A stretch of DNA of 64,000 nucleotides from Oegoconia quadripuncta (lineage: Eukaryota; Arthropoda; Insecta; Lepidoptera; Autostichidae). A program made the translations under genes and the position numbers. Below the pieces are notes generated by a model. It ran no database searches, was not told the DNA's origin, and saw nothing but the letters and a program-made list of their open reading frames with translations. The DNA is taken from positions 14,030,914-14,094,913 of the forward strand of contig OX438749.1 of assembly GCA_949316235.1 (NCBI GenBank). The letters are read 5' to 3'. Positions 10,835-21,767 of this stretch are shown here, piece after piece; the first letter of the stretch is position 1; each line of letters starts with the position of its first letter.

Positions 10835-11275
10835 TTTGAACTAATAGTCCAGTAAGGTTACACTACTTCCTGTAATCTTAATGGCTGTGATTTACTGCAC
10901 ATGGATAGAATAGGAAGTGATAGAATGCAAGTGTCTTCTAATAAATCGGTAGCTTGATTTAGATATAGTATAGCAATAAAACATAGACTATATGATTAAA
11001 ATTACCACTGTGAATATCGTTGCGTCGGAGAATATACTTTTTTTTTTTTTTTTTTTTTTAATTAGAATGGGATCGCTCTTGACCTTACTTATATATATAT
11101 ATATACTTATAACTCCTGTAAGTATTTTCAATAAATCCATCAATAGTTTCTTAATATTTTGGAAAAATTTCACCGAGGGCAAATATCACGACTCTATGAA
11201 CTATTTTTAGAAAATATAAAGTAGCTATTGTTTAATTATTTAGAATATTGCTTTAGCAGATCTTATCATCTTCTA
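10835..11275 (+). repeat. Dispersed repeat, copy 1 (see 14205-14500)
   Basis: Blocks such as ggtagctt, acatagacta, gcgtcggagaatat, gggcaaatatcacgact and aactatttttagaaaa follow in the same order as at 14205-14500. This copy is interrupted by a 19-base T-run and a TA-repeat (11039-11105). The leading part (10843-10915, gtccagtaag ... tgcacatggata) recurs at 11609-11675, directly before the inverted repeat. Confidence 0.65.
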
Positions 11276-11682
11276 CAACGCAATGATGTTCATTTAATGC
11301 GATGCGATGGGCTCATCACTTGTCACGTGTGCATTTTGTATACATAGTATTTCGAAAGGTTTGAAACACCCAAGCGCTAATGTTTGGGATTGGGATCCAA
11401 ACGCTCCCTACAGACAGTTTTCAGTATAATGCTAATAGGTATAACATGTATTATGAATAATTCTTGAATGTATGCATGCGTATATGACTGATGTGCATGT
11501 ACGTACCTAAATTATACTCTAAGTGCGTATTATTCATCTATTGAGGTAAACAAACTTAGATATTTTCATCACCAGATTACTTAGGACCATTATATTTCAA
11601 TTTGCTACTAGTCCAGTAAAGATACACAATTAACTTCCTATAATCTTAAAGGCGTGATTTTTTTTGCACATGAATAGGTAAT

Positions 11683-12310
11683 ATCCCACCAAAAACATTC
11701 TGTAAAAAACTAGCCAAGCCTCGATGGAGCTGCTTGATTATCTCTAAAAAGTAATAAAATCTATACAAAGTCGTGCCAAGTGTAAGGTTCCTTACTGCGA
11801 TTTCTTTATTATTATAGTTAATGTTGTGTGACTTGGCCGTTGAAGGGTACACAGGGGTACAAAACCAGGTGCTCCATGACACCATTGCACCAATCTGTCG
11901 CCAGAACCGCTATTAATGTTATTAATTATGTTATTAAGAATGTTCAACGGCAAACTATTAGCGAATAATCTGTGTGGCGTTTACATAACATTCTTTATAC
12001 GTTAGTGGCTTTATCAAGCCTACAATTGACTGGTTATTGAATCAACGTTTTCCAAGTGGCAATTTTCCATCGTCAATGCGTAGCGGTTCTGGCGACAGAT
12101 TGGTGCAATGGTGTCATGGAGCACCTGGTTTTGTACCCCTGTGTACCCTTCAACGGCCAAGTCACACAACATTAACTATAATAATAAAGAAATCGCAGTA
12201 AGGAACCTTACACTTGGCACGACTTTGTATAGATTTCATTACTTTTTAGAGATAATCAAGCAGCTCCATCGAGGCTTGGCTAGTTTTTTACAGAATGTTT
12301 TTGGTGGGAT
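11683..12310. repeat. Inverted duplication: 230 bp arms, 168 bp spacer
   Basis: 11683-11912 and 12081-12310 are reverse complements with one mismatch that I can see. The arms begin atcccaccaaaaacattctg and end cagaaccgcta. Two mirror-image open frames run through the arms, but they are the same bases read twice and carry no known motif. The near identity means the inversion is young or is maintained. The spacer is AT-rich and unrecognised. Confidence 0.85.
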
Positions 12311-12311
12311 T

Positions 12312-12506
12312 TCACTTCTTTTTGTAGAAATGTGAGCATATTACATATATGCCCACGTTTCTACAAATATACTTGATACTGCAAGTTGAGTCAGTTCTAC
12401 CATACACCAAGAAAGATATTGAATGGAAGAGACAAGACCCGTCTTTGGGCATACCAACTACTTGGTAGCCACTAAGTTCATCGTCGTCTTTTAATAATAT
12501 CGACAT
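12312..12506 (-). pseudogene. OTU-like cysteine protease N-terminal fragment, probably transposon-derived
   Basis: From the ATG at 12506 the frame reads KDDDELSGYQVVGMPKDGSC and then LFHSISFLVYG. Established knowledge: the D-G-x-C-L-F block is the cysteine motif of OTU-family proteases, and such domains occur in large DNA elements including Helitron/Helentron types. Similarity fades after about residue 37, and the frame runs into the edge of the inverted duplication at 12310, so the rest was cut away. It is too short to confirm the family. Confidence 0.5.
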
Positions 12507-13500
12507 TTTTTACGATAATTATTATCTTGCGAAATCAAACACAATTAAACTCAACGACCTTTAGTATATGGACAACAAATCAGAAATACCAATAATATTT
12601 AGACTAAAACCTACTTATATCTTTAAGACTTCTTTTGTCTTAATAAAAAAAACTTAAAGAAAATATTACTCTGCCTACTCGATCTATACAAACTATAAGC
12701 AAAACGTTAACTCTTAATTATTAGACAAGTGTCAATATAATTAATTATCAATGAACTTTCTACCAAAGGTACTACCTACCTAGTACTGAAATACAGCTAA
12801 ATTAATGATATTTTTAAACGAAACGAAGTAATATCTAACTAAATAAACTAAACTAGAATACTAGAAAAGTACTTATAAACACGAACGCGATTCGAAGTAC
12901 TGCCTAACTGTAAATTAAACCTAGAAAACTAAAAGTAGGTACTAAATAATTAACAATTAAATAAAGTATTCAATTGAAACTTCTTTTAATTCTGATAATT
13001 AAGTAATAATCAGTAATCCGTCACTAACCATATAATTCCTAACCTGTTTAAATCTTTGTATTAATATAATAACAACCTGCCAATGAACCTTAGCAAACCT
13101 CACGAAATAATCAGCGAAATCAACGAAATGCAAATAATCCCTCCTAATCCCTAGCAAACATTTTCAAGCGCAATAGAAGAATGTCGTAAACGACTGTAAC
13201 GCGGCCGGTTGCCACTTTGCCATATAAGGTTATCGGAAAAACAAAACGTAAGCGCGTTTTAAAATACAGTCAACGCCATCTAGCGACGCGTGCGGGTATC
13301 ACCGCCACTCTTAGCCAATGCATTATATTTTGACCAAATTTTCGTTTGTTTATTTAATTTGTGTAATGTTCGAGTAGAATAAAATTAATCGTTTGACTAT
13401 TTCTTCTTGTAAACTTGTAATAAGTATAAGTAAGTATAAGTATAAAAGCCAGTCTAGTCTTATCCAGAGTTTTCCTTTAATTTTATTTATATTCGTATTA
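12507..13500. other. AT-rich stretch, nothing recognised
   Basis: No open frame with a motif and no clear repeat partner within the window. A slightly GC-richer patch (13195-13320) contains gcggccggttgcc but no gene. Confidence 0.5.
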
Positions 13501-13548
13501 AAAGCAGAAGGGGAGGCATTCGCCCAGCAGTGGGACGCTATAGGCTAG
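13501..13548 (+). pseudogene. Extreme C-terminus of an RTE-type LINE ORF
   Basis: The frame reads KAEGEAFAQQWDAIG then stop. Established knowledge: EAFxQQWD-x-IG-stop is the usual end of the ORF in lepidopteran RTE-like elements. Only the last 15 codons remain. Confidence 0.6.
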
Positions 13549-13557
13549 ATTAAATTA

Positions 13558-14215
13558 GAAGATGTGTCCCACTACGCTGGATTTTTGCAATGACAGTAGA
13601 TTTTTCTATGAACCAATAGTAGAAGGGGGCATTACCATATCTCTAATACAGCTGAGACCAGCTGAGGGTTCTTCATCAGATACTTCAGACCTTCGATTTT
13701 TGACATCAAATGAAGCGGCCCACCAAGTTGAATATTTTTTGTAAAGGCGGTATATGTCGATCTCTAATAGTTTGGTTGGGCTCTTGTGTTTCCTAATCAG
13801 GATCACCAGGTACTCCAGATCTTCGATTATCCTAGTTTTTATAGTTTTCCCTTTATGTGGCCATTGAACCATAACTCTGTACCAAATTTCAGCTCTCTGA
13901 GTTTATGGGAAGTACTAGTTCTATTTTGATGATCATGAGTGAGTGAGTGAGTGAGTGAGTGTCATAAATGCGAAACTTTGCTTTCGCTTAACTTCGGAAC
14001 TAAATGACCTACAGACTTGAAATTTTGGATTTTAAGTATGTGATTATAGCTTACTGGATGACGAAAATTTCTGCGTTCTAGTCTTATCCAGAGGTTCTAA
14101 AATAGGGGCCTGAAAATGCGGCGAAATGGTTCCAGTAAAGGATGGTACGGCAGTGTTTGCTTCGCGCTCGACTTGGCGGGGGCACTGCCGTGCCCCCAGA
14201 TAGGTAATAGAATAA
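13558..14215. repeat. Dispersed repeat with an internal (TGAG)n microsatellite
   Basis: The (TGAG)n run lies at 13937-13962, followed by gtcataaatgcgaaactttgc and taacttcggaac. This order is familiar from lepidopteran interspersed repeats. The end around 14160-14205 (ggcgggggcactgccgtgcccc) forms a short GC-rich hairpin. Minus-strand frames in 13606-13872 show no domain. Confidence 0.5.
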
Positions 14216-14500
14216 AAATGTTTTCTAACAAACCGGTAGCTTGCTTCAGATATAGAATAGGTATTTAGTAATACAACATAGACTATTAGATTAAAATTAC
14301 CCTTGGGAATTTCATTGCGTCGGAGAATATATTAGGACACCTATAACTCTTTTCAAAAAAAGTTCATCAATAACTTCTTTACATTTATGAAAAATTTCAT
14401 AGCGGGCAAATATCACGACTGAATAAACTATTTTTAGAAAACGTAAAGTAGCCATTGATTATTTTTTTGAATATTGTTTTAGGAAGCATCCTTAACAACG
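14205..14500 (+). repeat. Dispersed repeat, copy 2 (see 10835-11275)
   Basis: Directly oriented partner of 10835-11275, without the T-run insertion. Identity by eye is moderate with several indels, so both copies are old. Confidence 0.65.
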
Positions 14501-15221
14501 CAAAAAATTCACAGTGGTAACTTTAATTTAATATTGTAGGTTTTATAACTAAATACCTATACTTTGTATAATTTGTATACGCCCAATCTACTGTTTTTTA
14601 ACCAACTGTTGACTATGGTTGCTGGAAGAAATCCCTCTATGGGATAAGTCCGCCGTTTTACTCAAATTCTGTATCAATGCAAAATTAATTTATTGCCTTT
14701 TTGTACAATAAAGCGTTTACGAACAAACAAACTATACCTAAAGCAAGCTACAGAATGGTCAGAAAACATTTTTATTCTATTACCGATGGGTACTCGGGTA
14801 GAGTACTACAAAAAATCAGGAATTTTAAGATTATAGGAAGTTACACCACAAAAAAGACGTATTTTTACCGGACTATACACCAATGAGGAAATTCTCGGAA
14901 AAATATACATACAGTCACCTACTAAGTAGTGTATTGCGTGTAAAAATAAATCGATGACTATTTGACGATTCCATTATGTGCAAATGTGTACCTTTTAACA
15001 AGAGTCACGACCCACTTCGAGTTTCCGTCCGTTCCGTTTCCCGCGTGGAATGGCAGTCGGTGTGGCTGCACTGTATGACAAAGGCCCCTAGCCAGTTGAC
15101 ACTGCTGAAAAGTACCACCTCAGCTGTCGAGTTGACGTATTATATTGCAAGCTTTGCAAACTGAATCGCCATTCTTTTCTGTCTCTTTGTTAGGCAAATA
15201 TATTTCTTACAGAAATTGTAT
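14501..15221. other. No gene recognised
   Basis: It contains the recurring tail ttgtacaataaagcgtttac (14701-14720) and a GC-richer patch 15000-15165. That patch's 62-codon frame has no motif that I recognise. Confidence 0.45.
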
Positions 15222-15358
15222 TTACAGACATGTTTTCAGTGCTCGTAACAAGGTGCTGTCTACCCCATACATAGACAATGCTGACCACAATTCATTCCTC
15301 ATCACTTTGTCATAGGCCTTATTCAAAACTATCATAGAATGGAGCATCAATTGTGTCA
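15222..15358 (-). pseudogene. LINE reverse transcriptase fragment
   Basis: On the minus strand it reads IVLNKAYDKVMRNELWSALS and then MYGVDSTLLRALK, followed by a stop. The AYDKV...LWSALxxYGV block follows the first catalytic Asp region in RTE/CR1-like reverse transcriptases. The fragment is short and isolated. Confidence 0.7.
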
Positions 15359-15364
15359 TTTGGC

Positions 15365-15600
15365 GGTCGCGTCAACGCGCGTTTGTAGCCTATTCCACAT
15401 AATTACATCATTAAATTAAATAAATAAAGATTACGATGAGAAAATATGACTTCCGAATAAATTTCGCATGATAGGAACCCTAATAAGCACGCCAGTCGCA
15501 TGTCAAGCTCAAAAAAACATTAAACTACCTATGCCAATAACTTCTACTTCACTTACCTAATATTTTTTTTTCCTTTGGTAAAAAAACTCATCCGGTATAT
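15365..15600. repeat. Truncated copy of the MITE-like element at 554-926
   Basis: It shares gtagcctattccaca, tttcgcatgataggaaccct and cttctacttcacttacctaat. It ends in aactcatccggta, the complement of the left end of the other copy. The left inverted repeat is missing. Confidence 0.7.
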
Positions 15601-15604
15601 TATT

Positions 15605-15720
15605 TTATTATAAATGAAAATATCCATAACTCAGATAATATGTGTACAAACAAAAACATGTGCCCCTGGCGGGATTAGAACTCGCGACCTATTCGGGTCA
15701 GGATTTCTAATCACTATCCC
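15605..15720 (-). mobile_element. SINE family A, partial
   Basis: Minus strand: B-box-like gagttctaatcccgcc preceded by the weak head ttgggatagtgattagaaatcc. The body matches tatccataactc in the family A copies. Confidence 0.65.
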
Positions 15721-15765
15721 AACTATAATATAATAATTAATAATTTAATAATATCCCAACTAATA

Positions 15766-15963
15766 TTACAAATGCGAAAGTTAGTGTGTGTGTATGTCTG
15801 TATGTATATGTTTGTTACCTCTTCACACCTATACGGCTGGACGGATTTGGATTAAATTTGGTTGGTAGATAGATTAGGACCTGGATTAACATATAGGCTA
15901 ATTTTTTTCTGAACCGATTTTGATGAAATTTTCCACGCGGACGAAGTCGCGGGCGGAAGCTAG
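15766..15963 (+). mobile_element. Short non-autonomous Helitron-like element
   Basis: It starts actaatattacaaatgcgaaag and ends cacgcggacgaagtcgcggg ... agCTAG followed by T. The CTAG end before T, with a GC-rich hairpin-prone stretch just inside, fits the 3' end of Helitron-type elements. Similar pieces are at 45857-46082 and 48230-48718. The Helitron assignment is inferred from the end structure. Confidence 0.65.
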
Positions 15964-16439
15964 TATTAATCTGCTATTACTAATATAATGCTATAATTAT
16001 AATTAGTCTGTGGTGGATTTTGGTTATCGGGTTATTTTAGGTAGTGTCAGTTCTTGAGACATTCATTAACTTTAGCGACATCCACTATAGCCATATATTT
16101 TTTCCCACAACATAGTACAGCAAATCAAAGTCCTTTTTAATTCCGATTCCCGGGATTTCAATTCCCACTACACACAGAGCTGCATGGCTGCGCTTCACAA
16201 TGGCCGTCGCTGGCTCCCTAAAAGCGTATTCATGTACCGCGCTAAACTTTTTACTCAACGCGGATCGCAGTGCTCTCGTTAGAGCGTTACGTGACCGATA
16301 CGACCGCTCCTAGTTCCATATAGCTTGCATTGTGATAACTTATATTTAAGTAGCTTGCACTTGAGTAACAAGCCAAAGAGTATATTAAAAGAAAGCAGGG
16401 TTTCGTGGTAGAGTCCGATACTGTGGATGTCTATGAGTA

Positions 16440-16735
16440 TCGACCTGTTTGGTGTAGTGGTTAGAAACTCTGCTACTATACCAAATGGTCGCGGGTTCGA
16501 ATCCCGCTAGGGACATATGTTTGTATGATGAATACAGACGTGTGTTCCCGAGTTATGGATGTTTTTCATTTATATATGTATTTATTTACAAAAAAAAATG
16601 TATTTGTGTAGTTTATCAACCATCTGGTATCCATAACACAAGCCTAGATGCTTACTGTGGCCCTAGGTGGCGCTGTGTGTTTGTGCAAGGACATTTATTT
16701 ATTTATTATTATTTATTTATCTTGATTATTTCGCG
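16440..16735 (+). mobile_element. SINE family A, best plus-strand copy
   Basis: The head cgacctgtttggtgtagtgg contains an A-box-like tggtgtagtggtt. The B-box ggttcgaatcc is perfect (16494-16504). A body with tccataacacaagcc and a TTTA-rich tail (16695-16720) follows. It lies immediately upstream of the exon candidate at 16748. Confidence 0.85.
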
Positions 16736-16747
16736 GCACTACTGCAG

Positions 16748-17106
16748 AAGTGAAGGATCAATTTATAGAATTGCCGGCTCCGTGGGACTGTACAGGAAGG
16801 GGAGACATTTATACTCGTTTCTACGTGACATCAAGGACCGTTGGGGCAAGGGCTGAATGGAGATTGACTGTTGCATCTCACAGACATGGTTACACACACT
16901 GGATATCCTGGATTAAAAATGAGAGGAAGGTGAACAATCTGTACACCACATTTTATGGGCTTGAGAAATTTGGAAAAGGAACGGGAAACCCTGCTAGACA
17001 CCCTAATATATTTAAAAACAGGAATATAATTACAAAAATGAAACAGCTTAATTCACTTAGAAATTGGTCCTTAATAATTTTAAAAGCCAAGAGACAGACA
17101 CTTTGA
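16748..17106 (+). CDS. Candidate terminal exon, protein not recognised
   Basis: A possible acceptor (ctactgcag, ending 16747) precedes a frame open from 16726 to the TGA at 17104-17106. It codes about 118 residues, including IELPAPWDCTGRGDIYTRFY, ARAEWRLTVASHRHGYTHWI and a basic C-terminal third (KNRNIITKMKQL). The composition is protein-like (many W, Y, R, H) in otherwise AT-rich DNA. A polyadenylation signal AATAAA follows at 17247, 141 bases after the stop, as expected for a last exon. There is no signal peptide or membrane segment. I know no family for it. It could also be a relic of an unknown mobile element, since a SINE abuts it. Confidence 0.45.
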
Positions 17107-17246
17107 GTTCATTTATTAAAGAGCAACCCTTGAGTTTCTTGCTCGTTCTTCTCCGGGGGGTCAGCTTTGTGAATGAGCAGTAAATTTAAAAGTAGGTAAT
17201 ATTAATCTTAATAGTGACGTATTCAAGTGATAATTTTATCCTATGA

Positions 17247-17252
17247 AATAAA
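17247..17252 (+). promoter_or_regulatory. Polyadenylation signal AATAAA
   Basis: First AATAAA downstream of the stop codon at 17106. It supports the reading of 16748-17106 as a terminal exon. Confidence 0.4.
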
Positions 17253-17278
17253 ATATTATGATTTCATTTGATTTGTAC

Positions 17279-17525
17279 TTTTTAGGGTTCCGTAGTCAAC
17301 AAGGAACCCTTATAGTTTCAATTCACTTAATTTATTCATTAAAAGATAACAAATATCCATTGGTTAGCATGTCTTATTGCAACTACGTTTGTAACATTAC
17401 CATAATAGTTTCGCCATGTAGGTCTGTTTATCTGTCTGTCCGCTGCTAAGCTCAGAAGCTCTTAGTACTAGAAAGTAGTAATTTGCCATGGGTATACTAA
17501 ACTCGCCGACAAAGAGATAAAATAT
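17279..17525 (+). repeat. Interspersed repeat beginning with 'agggttccgtagtcaac'
   Basis: It starts tttttagggttccgtagtc, continues aaggaacccttatagtttc and gtctgtttatctgtctgtccg, and ends near actcgccgacaaagag. This form is widespread in insect genomes. A remnant of the same type may be aatccggctaagtgcgagtc at 20568-20587. Confidence 0.6.
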
Positions 17526-17999
17526 AATCTTGAAAAACAAATTTTCTTAATATTACACGTACATCAGTAAAAGAGCTGTCTGGTAAAATTTTTAACTTTA
17601 CTATGTACCTTTAATGATTAATTGATAGAATAAGTGTAAAAAAGCTGAAACCCGGCAATAATTCACGCTTGGAGCGGTGAGTGGTGACCACTGATAACAC
17701 ACCGGAAGCAGTGGAAGGTGTCGCCCGTTTGCAGGAAGCTCGTGTGTTATCGTGATGCAACCATGAACTGGAACAATTATATTGCGAAATGTGATTATAT
17801 TCGTTTAGCGGTTAAGTATTGTATAGTAGTTTGAATATTAAGTATACCTAACGATGCATTTATTGAAATAGATTTGTGATAACAATTTGAAAATTTAGAA
17901 AACCCCCGAGAAAACAAATGATTATATAAATATTAACATTTTAGACACTTACACCAATCATCTAATCCCGGAAAACTAAGCAAAGCTTGTACTATAGGT

Positions 18000-18165
18000 A
18001 GATAATGGAAAAATATTCATAAATATTTATATAAACATCCATGACTCGCGAATAAATGTTCGTATTCGTCACACAAACATAGACCACTCGCGGGATTCGA
18101 ACCCGCAACTGTTAATTTCGCTAACAGTATCCATTATACCAATCGATCATTATATCGTAAGAACA
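18000..18165 (-). mobile_element. SINE family A, diverged copy
   Basis: Minus strand: B-box ggttcgaatcccgcgag (18090-18106), with a head-like stretch gattggtataatggatactg beyond it. The body has ttcataaatatttat. Between 17536 and 17999 I see nothing except a small hairpin, gataacacac/gtgtgttatc (17693-17702 and 17742-17751). Confidence 0.65.
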
Positions 18166-18194
18166 TATCTCCGGATTTAATCGTGAATATAAAA

Positions 18195-18440
18195 AAAAAA
18201 TTCGCGATAGACTATGATATCATCGGAATACACCAAAACACTGTGTTAAAAGCTAAATATCTCCGAAACGGCTTAACCGATTTTCATCAAACATTGCTGA
18301 CCCCTCGTAAAATTTTGTAATATGAACAAACTGCACTCAAATCGGATCATGCATCACTGAGATACATCCGGACAAAGACTGGACACACACAACGCCGTCA
18401 AACACATAACACCCGTCGTCTTTCGTCGAGGGTTGAAAAT
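18195..18440 (+). repeat. Dispersed repeat, copy 1 (see 47150-47615)
   Basis: Shared blocks in order: ctatgatat, aatacaccaaaa, cagtgttaaaag, aaacggcttaaccgattttc, gcactcaaat.ggatca, gacaaagactgg and acacacaacgccgtcaaa. No coding is seen. The stretch 18441-19299 after it shows nothing I can name; an 82-codon frame at 19068 runs into the next SINE and is not called. Confidence 0.65.
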
Positions 18441-19299
18441 CGGATTATTTCCAACTTAGATGTTTTTCTAAAACGTTACTTTGAACATTCCCCTTTGGTT
18501 CCGGTTCATTTAGGTGCAATGATACTGATGTATTTCTTTTGAATAACACTAGTGACTAAATAAAACTGTGTATGTTACAGACTAGTTTCTAGTGATTTTC
18601 CTCGTGTTCCAAGTGCCTATAAACCGTTTATTCAAGTACAATAATTTTAAAACATATTGTCTCCATGCTGAGGTTTGCTTAATTTGTCCCGATTTTTTTG
18701 TTTAATGTGTATGTCCGTATGCGATAAAGTGTGGTGCCTGTGGTTTTTCGAGGTGTGACGTATCAGCCATCAAGATGATGTGATTGGCTGTACCTACGTG
18801 TATTTCGTAGATATACTAATATTAATTAACGAGTAGGCAATACAGATAAGTAATGTTAGATCACACATGTTTTATGTAATATTTAAGGGTTAGAAATGTA
18901 ACGAAACAGGAGATAATAGATTCATACAAACTAGGAGTGAAGTCTCATTTTATTGCTCAACTTCATAAAAGTGTTAAATATGTAAATATAATATAAAAAG
19001 GAACCGGCCTAAAAATATTCCAGGAATAAATAGCGAAGCAAGTTAACATTAAATTACAAACTGAAGGGTGGTGTTTTTCACAACATTTACACATGACGTG
19101 AGAGCGATAACGAGGTTGTCGCGAAATAATTGCACTTTCAACAGCGGTATCGGCGCGATTGTGTTTTTAGTGAAATTGCAATTTATAAAGAACAACATTT
19201 TGAATGCACCACCATCCACGGCCTTGCAACGTAATTACTCACCCGGTAAGATGAGAAACACAATTCGCAATGTACAGTTAGTTGCAATGTTGTATACGA

Positions 19300-19445
19300 C
19301 GACCTGTTTGGTGTAGTGGTTAGAAACTCCGACCACTATACAAAAGGGCGCGGGTGCGAATCCCGCTAGGGGCATATGTTTGTATCATAAATATGGACAT
19401 GTGTACCCGTGTTATGGATGTTTTCATTTATAATAAGTATTTATT
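19300..19445 (+). mobile_element. SINE family A, 5' half
   Basis: The head cgacctgtttggtgtagtgg is identical to that of the copy at 16440. The B-box is ggtgcgaatcc (one change). Similarity ends around 19440, where the inverted-repeat element 19447-19726 begins, so the SINE may have been interrupted by it. Confidence 0.8.
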
Positions 19446-19446
19446 G

Positions 19447-19726
19447 AATTGACGTAGAGTGGATGTCGGCTGAGAGCGATGATCATGACGGGGAAGTTGT
19501 ATTAGTTTCAAATTCTAATTAATTGTTTTGTGTAATCATTAGATATAAATATGTCACAGAAACTATGTCAATAAAAACCTATAACTAAAGATTAAACCTA
19601 AATAAAATACTGATTACATTATAAAAAAAAAATAAATAATGTTTTCCTTTTTCGAAATGGTTAAAATATACTTTAACTTCCCCGTCATGATCATCGTTCT
19701 CAGCCGACATCCACTCTACGTCAATT
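19447..19726. repeat. MITE-like element with 52 bp terminal inverted repeats
   Basis: Arms 19447-19498 (aattgacgtagagtggatgt...) and 19675-19726 are reverse complements with a single visible mismatch. The interior is AT-rich and noncoding. No target duplication is certain. Confidence 0.75.
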
Positions 19727-19914
19727 ATTACGGTCCTGTGCCAGTATTTTTATTATTACAAGCCTTTATTTAACTTGCATCGTATGTATGTATTCGTATG
19801 TAACTATGTCCGTTCAAAATTTGCAAGTCAAATTACATTGTATTGTTACAAAAACTGAACGAGTATGCAAAATTTCAAGTTCAGGAAATGGTTCTCTAAT
19901 GCTGCAGCCAAGAT

Positions 19915-20170
19915 TGTCTCCCAAACATGGATCTCCTCAACGGTTAATAGTCATCATCATCATATCAGCCGAAAGACGTCCACTGCTGGACAAAGGCTTC
20001 CTCCAAAGATCTTTACAACGATCGGTCCTGCGCTGCCCGCATCTAGCGGCTTGCCGCGATCTTTCCCAAATCGTCGGTCCACCTCGTGGGGCGGCCTGCC
20101 AATGGACGCCGCGTCTTCCGGCGCGTGGTCGCCACTCGAGAACCTTTCCGCCCCATGGGCTGTCGGTCCT
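19915..20170 (-). pseudogene. 3' end of an RTE-type LINE
   Basis: Read on the plus strand this is the reverse complement of the ORF end: atcatcatcatatcagccg, aagacgtccactgctggac and aacgatcggtcctgcgctgc. On the minus strand it codes a worn GRPP...RR...GS...DAG segment, matching the C-terminal region of lepidopteran RTE elements. A sister fragment is at 43620-43860. The plus-strand frames here are mirror readings. Confidence 0.7.
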
Positions 20171-21200
20171 ACGGTTTTTGCATAGGTATATGTTAGACTA
20201 GAATAATATGATAATTATGATGGAGTATGAAAAGATTATTTTAAAAGTACCTATTAGAACTTATACAAACTCTGTAACTATTGTTAACACCGTCACGCTC
20301 GTTGCATAATGATTGCATATTCACTATCATTGATTTAAGTCTCATTATTATTCACCTCTGCTTGAAATTATGGTTTTGTTCGACTATATTAATTGGCAAT
20401 TACAATTTAATATGGGTAAATGAGTTTCACTTTGAAATTCCGTCGACCATTTTCGTTTGTCACCACGCCCCGGTCCCTGCCATTTAAATAACCAAGAGTG
20501 CTTTGTAATTTGGCGCGAATTCAGTTAATGTGAAAACTTTGTCGGATTTTTCAAGTTTTGAAAAAAAATCCGGCTAAGTGCGAGTCGTGACTCCGGCAAT
20601 ATGTGTCCTGTTCTATGAGTATCTATAATACTGCAATTTTAAAAGTAATCGTAATTGGCTACATACTTTAGGTAACAATTGCGTTATACCTTATCTCCAT
20701 TTTATTAAAATTAAAAAGAATGAGAACTAAAACCCGATTGCGAAAATGCATTTATGAACTAAAGATAAATAAACATTAAATAGCCCTGTAAAGCCGTTAA
20801 TAGTTTATGGAGGACACACAGAAAATTTTCCCAATAGCTGAACAATTTTTGAGTTATTCGCTCCTGTATGCGTATGCGACAAATGACAGTAAAATTATTT
20901 TTTACTTAGTGGCGGAAGTCGGTTGTTTCTTTTGTTTAAAAGTTTTTATTGGTATTCCAGCGTGCTTGCCAATCTCCCTGATCATTTTTGTGTGATGACG
21001 GCCCTTCAAGTTCGCCCAGTTTAAATGGGCAGTTAGGTATACCAGGTTGACCTGATGTTCAATTTGTCATATTTATTGGTAATCATATCGACCTTATCTA
21101 CAATTTTTCCATATTATATAGTCTCTCTGTAAATCGTCTAAATATGCCAAGCTATTCTGGTATTTACCTAAATTATAAAAAAAAAACCTACTAAACCGAA
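20171..21200. other. No gene recognised
   Basis: AT-rich. Frames at 20281-20487 and 20807-20995 have no motif. A short fragment of the 'gggttccg' repeat type lies at 20568-20600. Confidence 0.45.
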
Positions 21201-21450
21201 TTTTTTTATGCACGATAGGTTCGTACTTGACCTCAATCACACCTGATGTTAAGTGAAGATGAGGTCGAAGGTGGAAGCGTACTGACCCGGAAACCCCAAC
21301 ACATTTGGGGGACTGGCTATCTTATCTCTGACAACCGGAACACAACAATGCTATCATTGCTGCTTGGCGGCAGATTTAGATAAGATGATGGTAGCTAGCC
21401 AGGCGGACATTTAAAATGCCCTACCACCAACCAAACCGAGTACTTAAACG
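21201..21450 (-). mobile_element. SINE family B lacking its tRNA head
   Basis: It starts with the T-run at 21201, is nearly identical to 10449-10700, and stops abruptly after ccgagtacttaaac (21449). This is the 5' truncation expected for incomplete reverse transcription. Confidence 0.85.
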
Positions 21451-21767
21451 ATTATTCTGAAATTACAATGGGATCAATTTGACGATAACCGCATTCTTTC
21501 ATTTTCAAAAAGCATCACACGAATCAGCCGCTAAATCGGAGATATCGACATACTTGCATAAAATAATGCAACCGCATATAGAACCTCATCCTTCGTTTTG
21601 ATTACGTCGGGAGTACTATAGGCAATAAAGGGAAAATAAACCCACAATATTATGATTCTACATCCTATTAGCTATAATATGATTGCTTTATTAAAATTCG
21701 CGTGTAAATGGAGAAATTTCATGTATTTACTTAATTCATAAAAGTAGCAAACCAAAGTAACTGATAG

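Noticed and set aside
11646..11885. Pair of near-identical frames at 11646-11885 (-) and 12108-12335 (+)
   Set aside because: They are the two arms of one inverted duplication and carry no known motif; no independent evidence for coding.
16440..16520. tRNA gene-like sequence with A-box and B-box (also at 19300, 40980-41100, 53292)
   Set aside because: No acceptor stem or complete cloverleaf, and the same head leads into shared SINE bodies and A- or T-rich tails at each place.
19788..20201. 137-codon plus-strand frame
   Set aside because: Mirror reading of an RTE-type LINE 3' end that lies on the minus strand.
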